Of a DNA stretch of 64,000 nucleotides, positions 15,200-23,756 are shown one piece after another. This DNA is from UBA1479 sp040218445. GTDB lineage: Bacteria; Pseudomonadota; Alphaproteobacteria; Rhodospirillales; Casp-alpha2. The position numbers and the translations under genes were made by a program. Location: the NCBI GenBank assembly GCA_040218445.1, contig JAVJRK010000011.1:248001-312000 (forward strand). Direction: 5' to 3'. The notes beneath the pieces are model-generated. The model searched no databases. It was not told the DNA's origin and saw nothing but the letters and a program-made list of their open reading frames with translations. How positions within the stretch are numbered: the first letter of the stretch is position 1; each line of letters begins with the position of its first letter.

Positions 15200-17020
15200 A
15201 TGCCCGCGACACAGCCCTTCACCACCCGCCCCGAAATCCTCGGCACTTTCGGCGTGGTGACCTCGACCCACTGGCTGGCGACGGCCGTCGGCATGGCGAT
15301 TTTGGAAAAAGGCGGCAATGCTTTCGACGCCGGTGTGGCCGCGGGCTTTGCCTTGCAGGTCGTGGAACCGCACTTGAACGGTCCCGGCGGCGATGCACCG
15401 ATCATCACCTATACCGCCAGTGACGAAAAAGTGAACGTGATCTGCGGCCAGGGTGTTTCCGCCGCCGGCGCCACCATTGAAAAGATGAAAGCCCTCGGCC
15501 ATCAGATCATGCCGGGCACGGGCCACCTTTCGGCCGTTGTTCCCGGCGCCTTCAGCGCCTGGACGACGATGCTACGCGACTTCGGCACCCTGCGGCTGCG
15601 CGATGTGCTTGAGCCCGCGATCAATTTCGCCAGTAACGGCTATCCGCTGGTCCCCAACATCTGCAACACCATCGCGACCATCAAGCCGATGTTCGAAGAT
15701 GAATGGCATACGTCGCGTGATATCTGGCTGAAGAACGGCGCCGTGCCGAAACCGGGTTCCGTGTTCAAGAACGAAGTCATGGCCGACATGTACCGACGCG
15801 TGATCAAGGAAGCGGAATCCGCCGGCGGCGGCCGCGAAGCCGAAATCAACGCGGCCCATGACGTCTGGTACAAGGGCTTCGTCGCCGAAGCCATCGACAC
15901 CTTCATGCGCGAACCGGTCATGGATACCACGGGCGAACGCCATGCCGGGTTCCTGACAGGCGACGACATGGCCGAATGGAAGGCGACGATCGAAGCCCCC
16001 CTGACTTATGACTACATGAATTACACGGTCTGCAAGACCGGCCCCTGGGGCCAAGGCCCGACGCTGCTGCAGCAGCTTGCCTTGTTGAAAGGGTTCGATC
16101 TTTCCTCCATGCCGTTCACCGGCCCCGACTTTGTCCATGTCGTCACGGAAGCCACCAAACTTGCCTTCGCCGACCGGGAAAAATTCTATGGCGACCCGAA
16201 CTTCATCGACATTCCCATGGATGTCCTGCTGTCCGATGCCTACAACGATGCGCGCCGTGTGCTGATCACCGACAAGGCATCCCTGGAACTGCTCCCCGGT
16301 GACGTGCCCGGCTTCGGTGCCGATCCGATCATCCGCGTTCCCACGCCCGACGAGATCGCCCAACCCAGCGCGCTGGGCATCGGCGAACCGACGGTCGCCC
16401 GGTTCGACGACATGGAAGTCGCCCATGACGGCCATTCCGCCGGCGACACCTGCCACTTCGACATCATCGACAAGGACGGCAACATGGTTTCGGCGACGCC
16501 GTCCGGCGGCTGGCTGCAAAGCAATCCGGCCGTCCCGGGCCTGGGCTTCTGCCTGACAAACCGCGGGCAGATGTACTGGCTCGATGAAAACAAGCAGGAT
16601 CGCTTGCGGCCGAAATCCCGCCCGCGCACGACGCTCAGCCCCGGTTTTGCGCTCCGCGACGGAAAGGCCTGGATGCCCTTTGGCACACCGGGTGGTGATT
16701 CCCAGGATCAATGGGCGCTCGGCTATTTCGTGCGCAAAGTGCACTATGGCTTGAACATGCAGGAAGCCATTGATGCCCCGGCGTTCCATACCAAACATTT
16801 CCCGTCATCGTTCTACCCGCGTCATTGGCAGCCGGGCCATCTGGTCATCGAAGGCCGGTTCCCGGCCGAGACCCAAAAAGAGCTTCTCAACCGGGGCCAC
16901 AACCTGGAAGTCGATGACGACTGGAGCATCGGCCGCATGACTGCCGCCTGCAAGGAGGACGGCCTTTTGAAAGCCGCCGCCAACGCACGCTTCATGCAGG
17001 GCTACGCCATCGGGCGCTAA
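15200..17020 (+). CDS. Gamma-glutamyltransferase-family protein (Ntn hydrolase)
   Basis: 606 residues with the GGT fold: N-terminal GVVTSTHWLATAVGMAILEKGGNAFDAGVAAGFALQVVEPH pattern (split here between residues 18-58) and GPGGDAP. Autoprocessing would occur before Thr417 in AGDTCHFDIIDKDGN, leaving Thr as the N-terminal nucleophile of the small subunit. GGT relatives hydrolyse or transfer gamma-glutamyl or acyl groups; this subgroup includes cephalosporin-acylase-like and uncharacterised hydrolases. There is no obvious signal peptide, unlike secreted GGTs, so it may be cytoplasmic. The open frame continues far upstream, but family similarity begins at MPATQPF. Confidence 0.82.
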   Translation: MPATQPFTTRPEILGTFGVVTSTHWLATAVGMAILEKGGNAFDAGVAAGFALQVVEPHLNGPGGDAPIITYTASDEKVNVICGQGVSAAGATIEKMKALGHQIMPGTGHLSAVVPGAFSAWTTMLRDFGTLRLRDVLEPAINFASNGYPLVPNICNTIATIKPMFEDEWHTSRDIWLKNGAVPKPGSVFKNEVMADMYRRVIKEAESAGGGREAEINAAHDVWYKGFVAEAIDTFMREPVMDTTGERHAGFLTGDDMAEWKATIEAPLTYDYMNYTVCKTGPWGQGPTLLQQLALLKGFDLSSMPFTGPDFVHVVTEATKLAFADREKFYGDPNFIDIPMDVLLSDAYNDARRVLITDKASLELLPGDVPGFGADPIIRVPTPDEIAQPSALGIGEPTVARFDDMEVAHDGHSAGDTCHFDIIDKDGNMVSATPSGGWLQSNPAVPGLGFCLTNRGQMYWLDENKQDRLRPKSRPRTTLSPGFALRDGKAWMPFGTPGGDSQDQWALGYFVRKVHYGLNMQEAIDAPAFHTKHFPSSFYPRHWQPGHLVIEGRFPAETQKELLNRGHNLEVDDDWSIGRMTAACKEDGLLKAAANARFMQGYAIGR

Positions 17021-17061
17021 CGCACTCCCCCGGTCGTGGAGCGAACATTCACGTATGCGGG

Positions 17062-17078
17062 TTGGCATAATTGTTGCG
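17062..17078 (+). promoter_or_regulatory. Sigma-54 promoter of the receiver-Hpt operon
   Basis: TTGGCAT (-24 region) and TTGCG (-12 region) have exact GG-N10-GC spacing (GG 17064-17065, GC 17076-17077). Only the sixth base of the TGGCAC box deviates. Transcription would start near 17089, 35 bases before the receiver gene ATG. A sigma-54 activator gene lies 0.9 kb downstream. Confidence 0.65.
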
Positions 17079-17123
17079 TATCATTCGCATGATAAAGAAT
17101 CGTGCAATGAGGAAACGCACTTT

Positions 17124-17642
17124 ATGCCGATGTATCAAGACGATACAGCTTATTCGGCGGAAACGGATGCACTGCCGTTAACCGACCGAATTCAATATGA
17201 CGCCGATTTCGAGAATTTAAGCCGCTGGATCGACGGTCGGCTGGCCGGCGACGGCATCCTGGAATGGCATATCGTGCTGGCCGATGATGATGCCGCCAAC
17301 CGCATGGTGCTCGGCAGCCTGCTGGAGAAATCCGGCCTAAAGGTGACCTGGGCCGCCGACGGCCGGGAAGCGTTGGAAGCCGTCAAAAAAGAAACGGTCG
17401 ACATGGTCCTGCTCGACATCAATATGCCGGTCATGAACGGCCTGGAAGCTGCGCAAGCAATCCGTGCGCTTGATGACCAAAAAGCTGACCTGCCCCTGGT
17501 CGCTATTACCAGCGATGTCTCGCCGATGCGTCTTGCGGAAATGCGCCAAGCCGGTTTTGATGTTTGCATGGAAAAGCCCGTCCGCCGTGACGCATTGTTC
17601 AGAATTATTTTAGGGGCACTTTCCCGCCGCGTCGCCGCGTAG
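17124..17642 (+). CDS. Single-domain response regulator with N-terminal extension
   Basis: 172 residues. An N-terminal stretch of about 47 residues without recognised domain precedes a CheY-like receiver: acidic pocket DDD at 54-56, phospho-acceptor Asp98 (LLDINMP), Thr in AITSD, and Lys in MEKPVRR. No output domain follows, so it probably shuttles phosphate. The ATG at 17124 is chosen because a sigma-54 promoter with a start near 17089 lies downstream of an earlier in-frame ATG at 17055, and GAGGAAA precedes it. The Hpt gene follows after 9 bases. Confidence 0.85.
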   Translation: MPMYQDDTAYSAETDALPLTDRIQYDADFENLSRWIDGRLAGDGILEWHIVLADDDAANRMVLGSLLEKSGLKVTWAADGREALEAVKKETVDMVLLDINMPVMNGLEAAQAIRALDDQKADLPLVAITSDVSPMRLAEMRQAGFDVCMEKPVRRDALFRIILGALSRRVAA

Positions 17643-17651
17643 GAAATCAAA

Positions 17652-18017
17652 ATGACTGACAACCCCGGATCACCCATAGACCAACAGGTATTAGCCGGGC
17701 TTGAAGCGGACACCAGCCGCGACCTTATCCCTGAACTGATTGGTATTTTTTTGAAAACGGCGGATGAACGCGCCAGCCAGATTCATTCCAGCCTGAAAAC
17801 AGGCAGCTTAGAGCAGGTTGCCGCCGAGGCGCATGCCTTGAAAAGCAGTTCCGCCACATTCGGCGCGACCGAAGTTCGCAGAATCAGCGCGGATTTGGAA
17901 ATCGCGGGCAAGAACAATGACCATGCCGGTGCGGCACAATTGTCTGATGCCCTGACCGGTGCGCTTGAAGAGGCACGGCAAGCCTTGGCGGATTACATTT
18001 CAAATATTCCGGATTAG
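17652..18017 (+). CDS. Histidine phosphotransfer (Hpt) domain protein, LuxU-like
   Basis: 121 residues forming one Hpt four-helix bundle. The phospho-accepting His61 lies in the AEAHALKSSSATFGA motif, followed by the second conserved helix. It is co-transcribed with the receiver protein (9-base gap) and converges on the LuxO-like activator gene. Free-standing Hpt proteins relay phosphate from a hybrid kinase to a receiver; LuxU does this for LuxO in Vibrio. No hybrid kinase is encoded nearby. Confidence 0.85.
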   Translation: MTDNPGSPIDQQVLAGLEADTSRDLIPELIGIFLKTADERASQIHSSLKTGSLEQVAAEAHALKSSSATFGATEVRRISADLEIAGKNNDHAGAAQLSDALTGALEEARQALADYISNIPD

Positions 18018-18045
18018 CCTCTGAAGACCGGCAGAATAGGCAACA

Positions 18046-19506
18046 TCACTCGGCAGCGTCGCTGCCGCCTTCGGCCTTTTCTTCCGCTTCGCGCAAACGC
18101 CGGTAAACGGTGGAGGGGCTGAGTTCCAGCAAAGCGGCCGCACGCGATACATTGCCGTCGCACTTGCTGATTGCCGCGTTAATCAGTTCCTGTTCCACCA
18201 TCCAAAGCGGGCGAATATCGACGTCACTGGCTGCCGCCGAAGGCATTTCCCGCGTCGGCTTGTCCGCCGCCGGTGCTGCATTGGTGTTCGGGTCGGCGGC
18301 CTGAGGAACTCTCCCCGCACCTGTACCTGTCCCCAATGGCGGCGGCAGCATGTCCGTCATCACGACCTCGCCATCGTGCAACACGACGACATTGCGGATC
18401 ACGTTCTGAAGCTGGCGCACGTTCCCGGGCCATGGAAAGCCCGCAAGAACATCCGCAGCGGCATCATCGAAGGTCTGGAACGCTTTGCCTTCTTCACCGG
18501 CGAATTCAGTCAGGAACTTTCCGGCGATATCGAGAATATCCTCACCACGTTCACGCAAGGCCGGCAGATGGACCGGAATGACATGCAGGCGGAAATATAA
18601 ATCCTCGCGGAAATTTCCCTTCTCGACCTCTTCCCAGGGGTCTTTGTTGGTCGCGCAGACGAACCGAACATCGACCTTTTCCACGTTCGAACTGCCCACC
18701 TTCTGAAACCCGCCCGTCTGAATGAACCGCAGCAATTTAACCTGAAGCGATAAATCCATTTCGCAGATTTCGTCCAGAAACAGCGTGCCGCCGTCAGCTA
18801 ACGTCGCGGCACCGTCACGGTTGGTATGCGCGCCGGTAAAGGCCCCCTTCACATGGCCGAAAATCTCGCTTTCCATCAATTCCTGCGGAATGGCCCCGCA
18901 GTTAAGTGCAATGAATGGTTTGTCCGCGCGCGGGCTCTGGCCATGTATGGCTTCGGCGCAAACTTCCTTGCCCGTACCGGACTCCCCGGTGATGAAGACG
19001 GTTGCCTTGGACGGCGCCGCGGAATCGATGATCCTATATACGGCCTGCATGATCAGGGACTTGCCGATGAACCCGCAATAGGTCTCCCGGTCGAAATCCT
19101 TTTTCAGGGTCTGAACGATGCCCTTCAATTCCTGGCGTTCAAGCGCGTTACGCAGCGTGAAGATCAGGCGTTCCGCATTGAACGGTTTCATCAGAAAATC
19201 GGACGCACCTTCACGCATGGCATCCACCGCCATGTTGATCGAACCGTGCGCCGTAATCACCACCACGGCGGTGCGGCAGTTCTCTTTTGTGACCTTGGCA
19301 AGGATGTCCAGGCCGCTCATATCGGGAAGCTGAACGTCCAGCACGATAACGTCAAAGGTGCCCTCGGCAAGTTCCGCCAACGCCTTCTTGCCCGTATCCA
19401 CATGGATGACGTCATAGGGCTCGGGCTTCAGGTATTCCTGATAAACCCGCGCCATGGGCGGGTCATCTTCAACCAATAACAACCGTTGGATCGGCGAAAC
19501 GCTCAT
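18046..19506 (-). CDS. LuxO-like sigma-54-dependent response regulator
   Basis: About 486 residues: receiver domain (phospho-acceptor Asp57 in VIVLDVQLPDM), AAA+ domain with Walker A GESGTGKE, the sigma-54-contacting GAFTGA loop, Walker B GGTLFLDE, arginine-finger region and a C-terminal Fis-type HTH (DGNVSRAAALLELSPSTVYR). Segments such as QAVYRIIDSAAPSKATVFI, WPGNVRQLQNV and MLPPPLG closely resemble Vibrio LuxO as I remember it. It converges on the Hpt gene. Start ATG 19506 (MSVSPIQRL) is chosen because a perfect TATAAT (19553-19548) would put the transcript start too close to an ATG at 19539. Confidence 0.85.
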   Translation of the reverse strand: MSVSPIQRLLLVEDDPPMARVYQEYLKPEPYDVIHVDTGKKALAELAEGTFDVIVLDVQLPDMSGLDILAKVTKENCRTAVVVITAHGSINMAVDAMREGASDFLMKPFNAERLIFTLRNALERQELKGIVQTLKKDFDRETYCGFIGKSLIMQAVYRIIDSAAPSKATVFITGESGTGKEVCAEAIHGQSPRADKPFIALNCGAIPQELMESEIFGHVKGAFTGAHTNRDGAATLADGGTLFLDEICEMDLSLQVKLLRFIQTGGFQKVGSSNVEKVDVRFVCATNKDPWEEVEKGNFREDLYFRLHVIPVHLPALRERGEDILDIAGKFLTEFAGEEGKAFQTFDDAAADVLAGFPWPGNVRQLQNVIRNVVVLHDGEVVMTDMLPPPLGTGTGAGRVPQAADPNTNAAPAADKPTREMPSAAASDVDIRPLWMVEQELINAAISKCDGNVSRAAALLELSPSTVYRRLREAEEKAEGGSDAAE

Positions 19507-19547
19507 GACGTTCAAGGCCTCGTGCCGGCTAGCGGACATTCCATGGG

Positions 19548-19553
19548 ATTATA
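19548..19553 (-). promoter_or_regulatory. -10 element of the LuxO-like regulator gene
   Basis: A perfect TATAAT on the minus strand, about 42 bases before the preferred start codon. No good -35 is seen at 16-18 bases, so the gene may rely on an extended or activated promoter. Confidence 0.35.
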
Positions 19554-19616
19554 GAACCATACGCGGCGAAGAAACCAGAGCCCGATGTCAGTAAGCCATT
19601 GTCGCATAAGGATGTA

Positions 19617-20849
19617 TTATTTCGGCGACGTGCGCAGCCGCACGGCAATCGCCATGTACATGGCAATCGCGACCACGAAAATTCCCGCCGCGACAAAGGG
19701 GGCAACGTAGCTTCCGGTCCATTCGATCAAGGCACCAAACACGGGCGGCATGACGGTCACGCCGCCGAACATGATGAACTGGGCCCCACCGGTCGCATCC
19801 CCGATCTTGTCACTGGGGGCCGCATCCGCGATTTCCGACAGCCATACCCCGTTCCAGCCATACACACACAGCCCCAGGGCAAGCGACAGCCCCGCCACAA
19901 CCCCGACCGGCCATGCCGGTGTGATCGTCGTCGTCAGGGCGAACAGGCCGCAGACCAGAACGCTGATCCCGACCAACACAACGGTCGGCGACAACATCTG
20001 CTTGGCGACGAAGCCCCAGGCCAGGCGCCCGCCGATCCCACCCGCCTGAACCACGGCATAAAGGAACCCGGCATCGATCAGAGACCATTCCAACCGGTCG
20101 ATCAGATAGAGAACGTAGAACGATCCCAAGCTGATCTGTGCACCGGCCAAGGCGAACCCGACCAGCGACAGGGCCCGCAACGCCGGATCCCCCATGACGA
20201 GTTTCAAAGGCCCCCAGATTTTGATTTTCGGCCGGCCGCCATCGCGTTGACGGTCATGATCGAACGTTTCCCGCACGGGCTGAATGGCAAGCGCAACCAA
20301 GATCGCGATCACGGCAAAAACAGCGAATGCCCATCGCCAGCCGAACATCACCGTCAGCACCGGAAGCGACATGCCGACGATCACACCGGCCACGGGCACG
20401 CCCGTCTGCTTGACGGAAAAAATCAGCGGCTGCCGGTTTTCCGCACCCAGACCACGCAGAATCTTGGTGCTCGTCGGGTTCAGGGGGCCATAGCAGGTTC
20501 CCATCAGCAGGGCGGCAAGCGGCGCCAGCCAAATTGAAGCGGAAAACAACGTAACAATGCCCAGCGCCGCGAACAGACAGCAGATCTGGGACATGCGCAA
20601 CGCCCCGTAGCGATCCATGAACCCGCCCGTCATCAGGCCGGTAAGCTGGCCGGTCAAATAAGCAATCGCCACGTACACACCGACCAAAGTCGGATCGACA
20701 CCCATTTCCGGGGCGATGACCGGTGCCAGGACAGGCACTCCGAACACAGCCGCCGTGCCCACGACTTGAACAGCCCAGGTCGAAGCCAGTCCCCACACGA
20801 GACGTTTACCGGGCGGCATGCTTTCGCCCGCGACAGGATTTTCGCTCAT
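19617..20849 (-). CDS. Major facilitator superfamily transporter
   Basis: 410 residues with 12 predicted transmembrane helices and MFS signatures: DRYGALR in the loop after helix 2 (GGFMDRYGALRM, residues about 80-92) and GRLAWGFV in the second half. The group resembles anion/organic-acid symporters of the MFS (NarK/oxalate-like). The start MSENPVAGES is the ATG at 20849. It is divergent from the GST/esterase/isomerase operon by 49 bases, suggesting shared control. Confidence 0.8.
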   Translation of the reverse strand: MSENPVAGESMPPGKRLVWGLASTWAVQVVGTAAVFGVPVLAPVIAPEMGVDPTLVGVYVAIAYLTGQLTGLMTGGFMDRYGALRMSQICCLFAALGIVTLFSASIWLAPLAALLMGTCYGPLNPTSTKILRGLGAENRQPLIFSVKQTGVPVAGVIVGMSLPVLTVMFGWRWAFAVFAVIAILVALAIQPVRETFDHDRQRDGGRPKIKIWGPLKLVMGDPALRALSLVGFALAGAQISLGSFYVLYLIDRLEWSLIDAGFLYAVVQAGGIGGRLAWGFVAKQMLSPTVVLVGISVLVCGLFALTTTITPAWPVGVVAGLSLALGLCVYGWNGVWLSEIADAAPSDKIGDATGGAQFIMFGGVTVMPPVFGALIEWTGSYVAPFVAAGIFVVAIAMYMAIAVRLRTSPK

Positions 20850-20898
20850 GTGATAACGTGCTTTCGGATTTCTTAAATCAACGGGAGGAGAACACCGA

Positions 20899-21519
20899 AT
20901 GCTCAGAGTGCTGGGACGCGCCACATCCGTCAATGTACAAAAAGTCATGTGGCTGATAGACGAATTAGGCCTGGAACACGAACGCGTCGACGTCGGCGGC
21001 CGCCATGGCGGCAACCAGGACCCGGAGTATTTGGCCAAGAACCCCATGGGCTTGATCCCCGTTCTGGAAGACGGCGATTACGTGATCTGGGAAAGCCAGG
21101 CCATCGTCCGTTACCTTCTGGAAGCCTATGGCGGCGATCCTTGGCTGCCGTCGGACCTGAAGCTTCGCGGCCAGGCACACCAATGGATGGACTGGTATCT
21201 GACCGTCATGCACCCGCCCATGACAGTGATCTATTTCCAACTGATCCGGGCGACGGAAGAAACACGCAACGAACAGGCCCTGGCCGAAGCCAAGGATAAG
21301 GCCGCACAGCTTTGGACCGTGCTGGACAAACATCTGGCGGACAAGCAGTTCATCACCGGCGATACGCTCAACATGGGGGATATCCCCTGCGGCTGTTCCG
21401 CTTATCGCTGGCATACCCTGGTGCCCGAGGGGCCGGACCTTCCGAATCTGAAAGCTTGGTGGGACCGCATGAACGTCCGCCCGGCCTATAAAAAGAACGT
21501 GATGCTGCCCTTCGAATAA
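20899..21519 (+). CDS. Glutathione S-transferase family protein
   Basis: 206 residues with the thioredoxin-like N-terminal domain (LGRATSVNVQKVMWLIDELG, residues about 4-23, and the glutathione-binding ESQAIVRYL near 65) and an all-helical C-terminal domain. The lead motif TSVNVQKV with Ser as likely catalytic residue is typical of bacterial theta/zeta-like GSTs. GGGAGGAG precedes the ATG. It is first in a plus-strand operon with an esterase and a chromene-carboxylate-isomerase-like gene, a set used in aromatic or xenobiotic degradation. Confidence 0.85.
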   Translation: MLRVLGRATSVNVQKVMWLIDELGLEHERVDVGGRHGGNQDPEYLAKNPMGLIPVLEDGDYVIWESQAIVRYLLEAYGGDPWLPSDLKLRGQAHQWMDWYLTVMHPPMTVIYFQLIRATEETRNEQALAEAKDKAAQLWTVLDKHLADKQFITGDTLNMGDIPCGCSAYRWHTLVPEGPDLPNLKAWWDRMNVRPAYKKNVMLPFE

Positions 21520-21533
21520 GGCCTATTTTTTCC

Positions 21534-22400
21534 ATGACCGACCAGACGACCTATCACGGCATGACCCGTGCCGACCTCGACCATCAATACAACAACCGTG
21601 AACGCGTTCCGAACCACGCCGAAATTTATGCGGGATGGGCACCGGACTGTATTGCCGTAACCAAGGATTTTCCGTGCAAATTGGATGTCGCCTATGGTGA
21701 TCATCCACGCGAAAAGCTGGACATCTTCATGCCGCCCGGCGACGGCCCCTTCCCCATCCGCCTGTTCGTCCATGGCGGGTTCTGGATGAGCCGCGACAAG
21801 GAAGATTCCCGCTTCGTGGTCCGCGGACAGGTCGAGGCCGGCGCCGTCGTAATCTCGGTCGAATACGCCTTGATTCCGTCGGTCGATATGACCGAGCTGG
21901 TTCGTCAATGCCGAGCCGCCGTTGCCTGGGCCTGGAACAATGCAGGTGATTTCAACGGCGACCGCGACCGTCTGTTCGTATCCGGGCATTCTGCCGGCGG
22001 CCATATCGCGGCCATGCTGCAGGCCACGGATTGGACCGACTGGGGCCTGCCCGCCGACGCGATCAAGGGGGCTGCGGCGCTTTCCGGAATTTTCGACCTG
22101 ACGCCCATGCGCCGGTGCTATATCGACGACACCCTGCACTTAAGCGAAGACGATGTCCGCGCGTTCTCACCGGAGTTTCTGTCCCCGCTCGGCGGCGGCA
22201 CGCTGATTGCCTATGGCGGCGCTGAAACGTCGGAATTCAACCGCCAATCCACGGCCCTGGCCGATGCCTGGAAAGCCAAGGGACCGGGACTTGAATTGAT
22301 GGAAGTGCCCGGCGCCAATCATTTCACCATTCTGGATCATTATGCGAATGGCGAAAGCGACCTGTGCCAGGCGATGATCCGCCAGATGGGTCTGGACTGA
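21534..22400 (+). CDS. Alpha/beta-hydrolase (HGG esterase / arylformamidase-like)
   Basis: 288 residues. The oxyanion-hole motif VHGGFWMSRDK (about 78-88) and nucleophile elbow GHSAGGHIAA (Ser near 148) are clear. The catalytic His is probably in GANHFTIL near the C-terminus. The HGGxW motif is shared with kynurenine formamidase and related carboxylesterases. It starts 14 bases after the GST stop and ends 4 bases before the isomerase-like gene, so the three are one transcript. Confidence 0.83.
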   Translation: MTDQTTYHGMTRADLDHQYNNRERVPNHAEIYAGWAPDCIAVTKDFPCKLDVAYGDHPREKLDIFMPPGDGPFPIRLFVHGGFWMSRDKEDSRFVVRGQVEAGAVVISVEYALIPSVDMTELVRQCRAAVAWAWNNAGDFNGDRDRLFVSGHSAGGHIAAMLQATDWTDWGLPADAIKGAAALSGIFDLTPMRRCYIDDTLHLSEDDVRAFSPEFLSPLGGGTLIAYGGAETSEFNRQSTALADAWKAKGPGLELMEVPGANHFTILDHYANGESDLCQAMIRQMGLD

Positions 22401-22404
22401 CAGT

Positions 22405-23058
22405 ATGCCTTTTTCCATCGACGTCTTTTGGTCTTACCGCAGTCCCTATTGCTATCTGACCTTGGACCGCTTCCGTGATTGGCAGGAAACCTTTGATTTG
22501 GACGTGGCGATTCGGCCGATTTACCCGATGGCGGTGCGCAATCCGGACTTCTTCGCCAAGGTGAACCGCAAGTATCGGCCCTATCATACCAATGACTATC
22601 ACCGCGTGGGCGAGATGCTCGGCATGCCGGTTCGCAAGCCTGTCCCCGACCCCATCGTCATGGACAACGAAAAATACGAAATCGCTTCAGAGCAACCCCA
22701 TATCGGCCGCCTGACCCGCACGGGCGCAGCAGCGCAAAAACGCGGCAAGGCATTCCAGTTCACGGACGCCATAATGCGCACGGTCTGGGACGGCAAGACC
22801 GACAACTGGAACACGGATGCCCATTTTGCCGCCGCACTGGCCAAGGCCGAACTGAACGCGGACGAGGTCATGGCAGAGGTTGAAAATGATGCCGGTGCGC
22901 TGGAGGAGATCATCGCCAATAACCAGAAAGCATTCGATGCGTCCATGCATTGGGGCGTACCCTGCATGGTGTTCGACGGCGAAACATTTTACGGCCAGGA
23001 CCGCATGGACGTTCTGTTGTGGCGGATGCAGCAGAAGGGCCTAACCACGCGCAGCTAA
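22405..23058 (+). CDS. 2-hydroxychromene-2-carboxylate isomerase-like DsbA-family protein
   Basis: 217 residues in the DsbA/GST-kappa fold. The N-terminal FWSYRSPYCYLTLDR carries the Ser-Pro-Tyr signature in place of a CXXC redox centre. The cis-Pro region GVPCMVFDGETFYGQDR near the C-terminus is typical of the NahD/HCCA isomerase group, which uses glutathione in naphthalene-type degradation. The adjacent GST gene fits. Its 3' end overlaps the convergent PNPOx-family gene by 18 bases. Confidence 0.83.
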   Translation: MPFSIDVFWSYRSPYCYLTLDRFRDWQETFDLDVAIRPIYPMAVRNPDFFAKVNRKYRPYHTNDYHRVGEMLGMPVRKPVPDPIVMDNEKYEIASEQPHIGRLTRTGAAAQKRGKAFQFTDAIMRTVWDGKTDNWNTDAHFAAALAKAELNADEVMAEVENDAGALEEIIANNQKAFDASMHWGVPCMVFDGETFYGQDRMDVLLWRMQQKGLTTRS

Positions 23059-23661
23059 CGCGGCCTCCAACTCGCGGATACGGGCATGCAGCGGTTCGAC
23101 CGCTCGGGCGATGTCTGTTTCCGTAAAGCGGGGTGTGATGTGTTGCGGGCAATTAATGTCCCAGGCCGTGATCTCGAACACCATGGCCTGTTCGGGGGTG
23201 CCGTCGGCATAATCCGTATCGGTCAGGCTTTGGATCAGCACCGGGTCGTCTTCGACAACGCGCGCCGTGCCCCAGATCTTCACGCGCCGCCGGTTGGCGT
23301 AATCCATCAGAAAAATGAATGCTTTGGAATTATCCTGCAGATTGCCTTGGCTGATGTATTGGCGGTTGCCCGTAAAATCAGCAAAGGCAAGCGTCCGGTC
23401 GTTGATCACCTTAAGGAATCCCGGTCGGCCGCCCCGGTGTTGAATATAGGGCTGACCATCGGCATTGGCCGTCGCCAGGTAGAAGGAATCGCGGGCCGCG
23501 ATGAACGCCGCCAGATCGGGCGTCACCCAATCCTGCCAACCACCCTTCGCTTCCATCTTGGCATAACCATTCCGCGAGCCCTTGCGGTCTTGAATGGTTT
23601 TGACCGTATCCGTAAAGGCCACATCTGAAGTGTACGAAGTCATGACGTCATCCATCGACAT
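23041..23661 (-). CDS. Pyridoxamine 5'-phosphate oxidase-family flavoprotein
   Basis: About 206 residues with the FMN-binding split barrel: SFYLATANADGQPYIQHRGG (about 64-83), LAFADFTGNRQYISQGNL, and WGTARVVED. Such proteins are FMN-dependent oxidoreductases or general stress proteins, not necessarily PdxH. The N-terminus is uncertain: ATG at 23661, 23655 and 23643 are in frame, and none has a strong ribosome-binding site. A convergent 18-base overlap with the isomerase-like gene is seen. Confidence 0.78.
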   Translation of the reverse strand: MSMDDVMTSYTSDVAFTDTVKTIQDRKGSRNGYAKMEAKGGWQDWVTPDLAAFIAARDSFYLATANADGQPYIQHRGGRPGFLKVINDRTLAFADFTGNRQYISQGNLQDNSKAFIFLMDYANRRRVKIWGTARVVEDDPVLIQSLTDTDYADGTPEQAMVFEITAWDINCPQHITPRFTETDIARAVEPLHARIRELEAALAARG

Positions 23662-23756
23662 TAAATCAGAACAATTATTCTGTTTAAAATATAGACGCAT
23701 CCGATATCAGACAAGTCACGGATCGGTGACCGTCTGCAAAGACACGCTTTAGCGCC

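Noticed and set aside
17055..17123. Earlier ATG for the receiver protein
   Set aside because: It would overlap the sigma-54 promoter and lie upstream of the expected transcript start; GAGGAAA precedes the later ATG.
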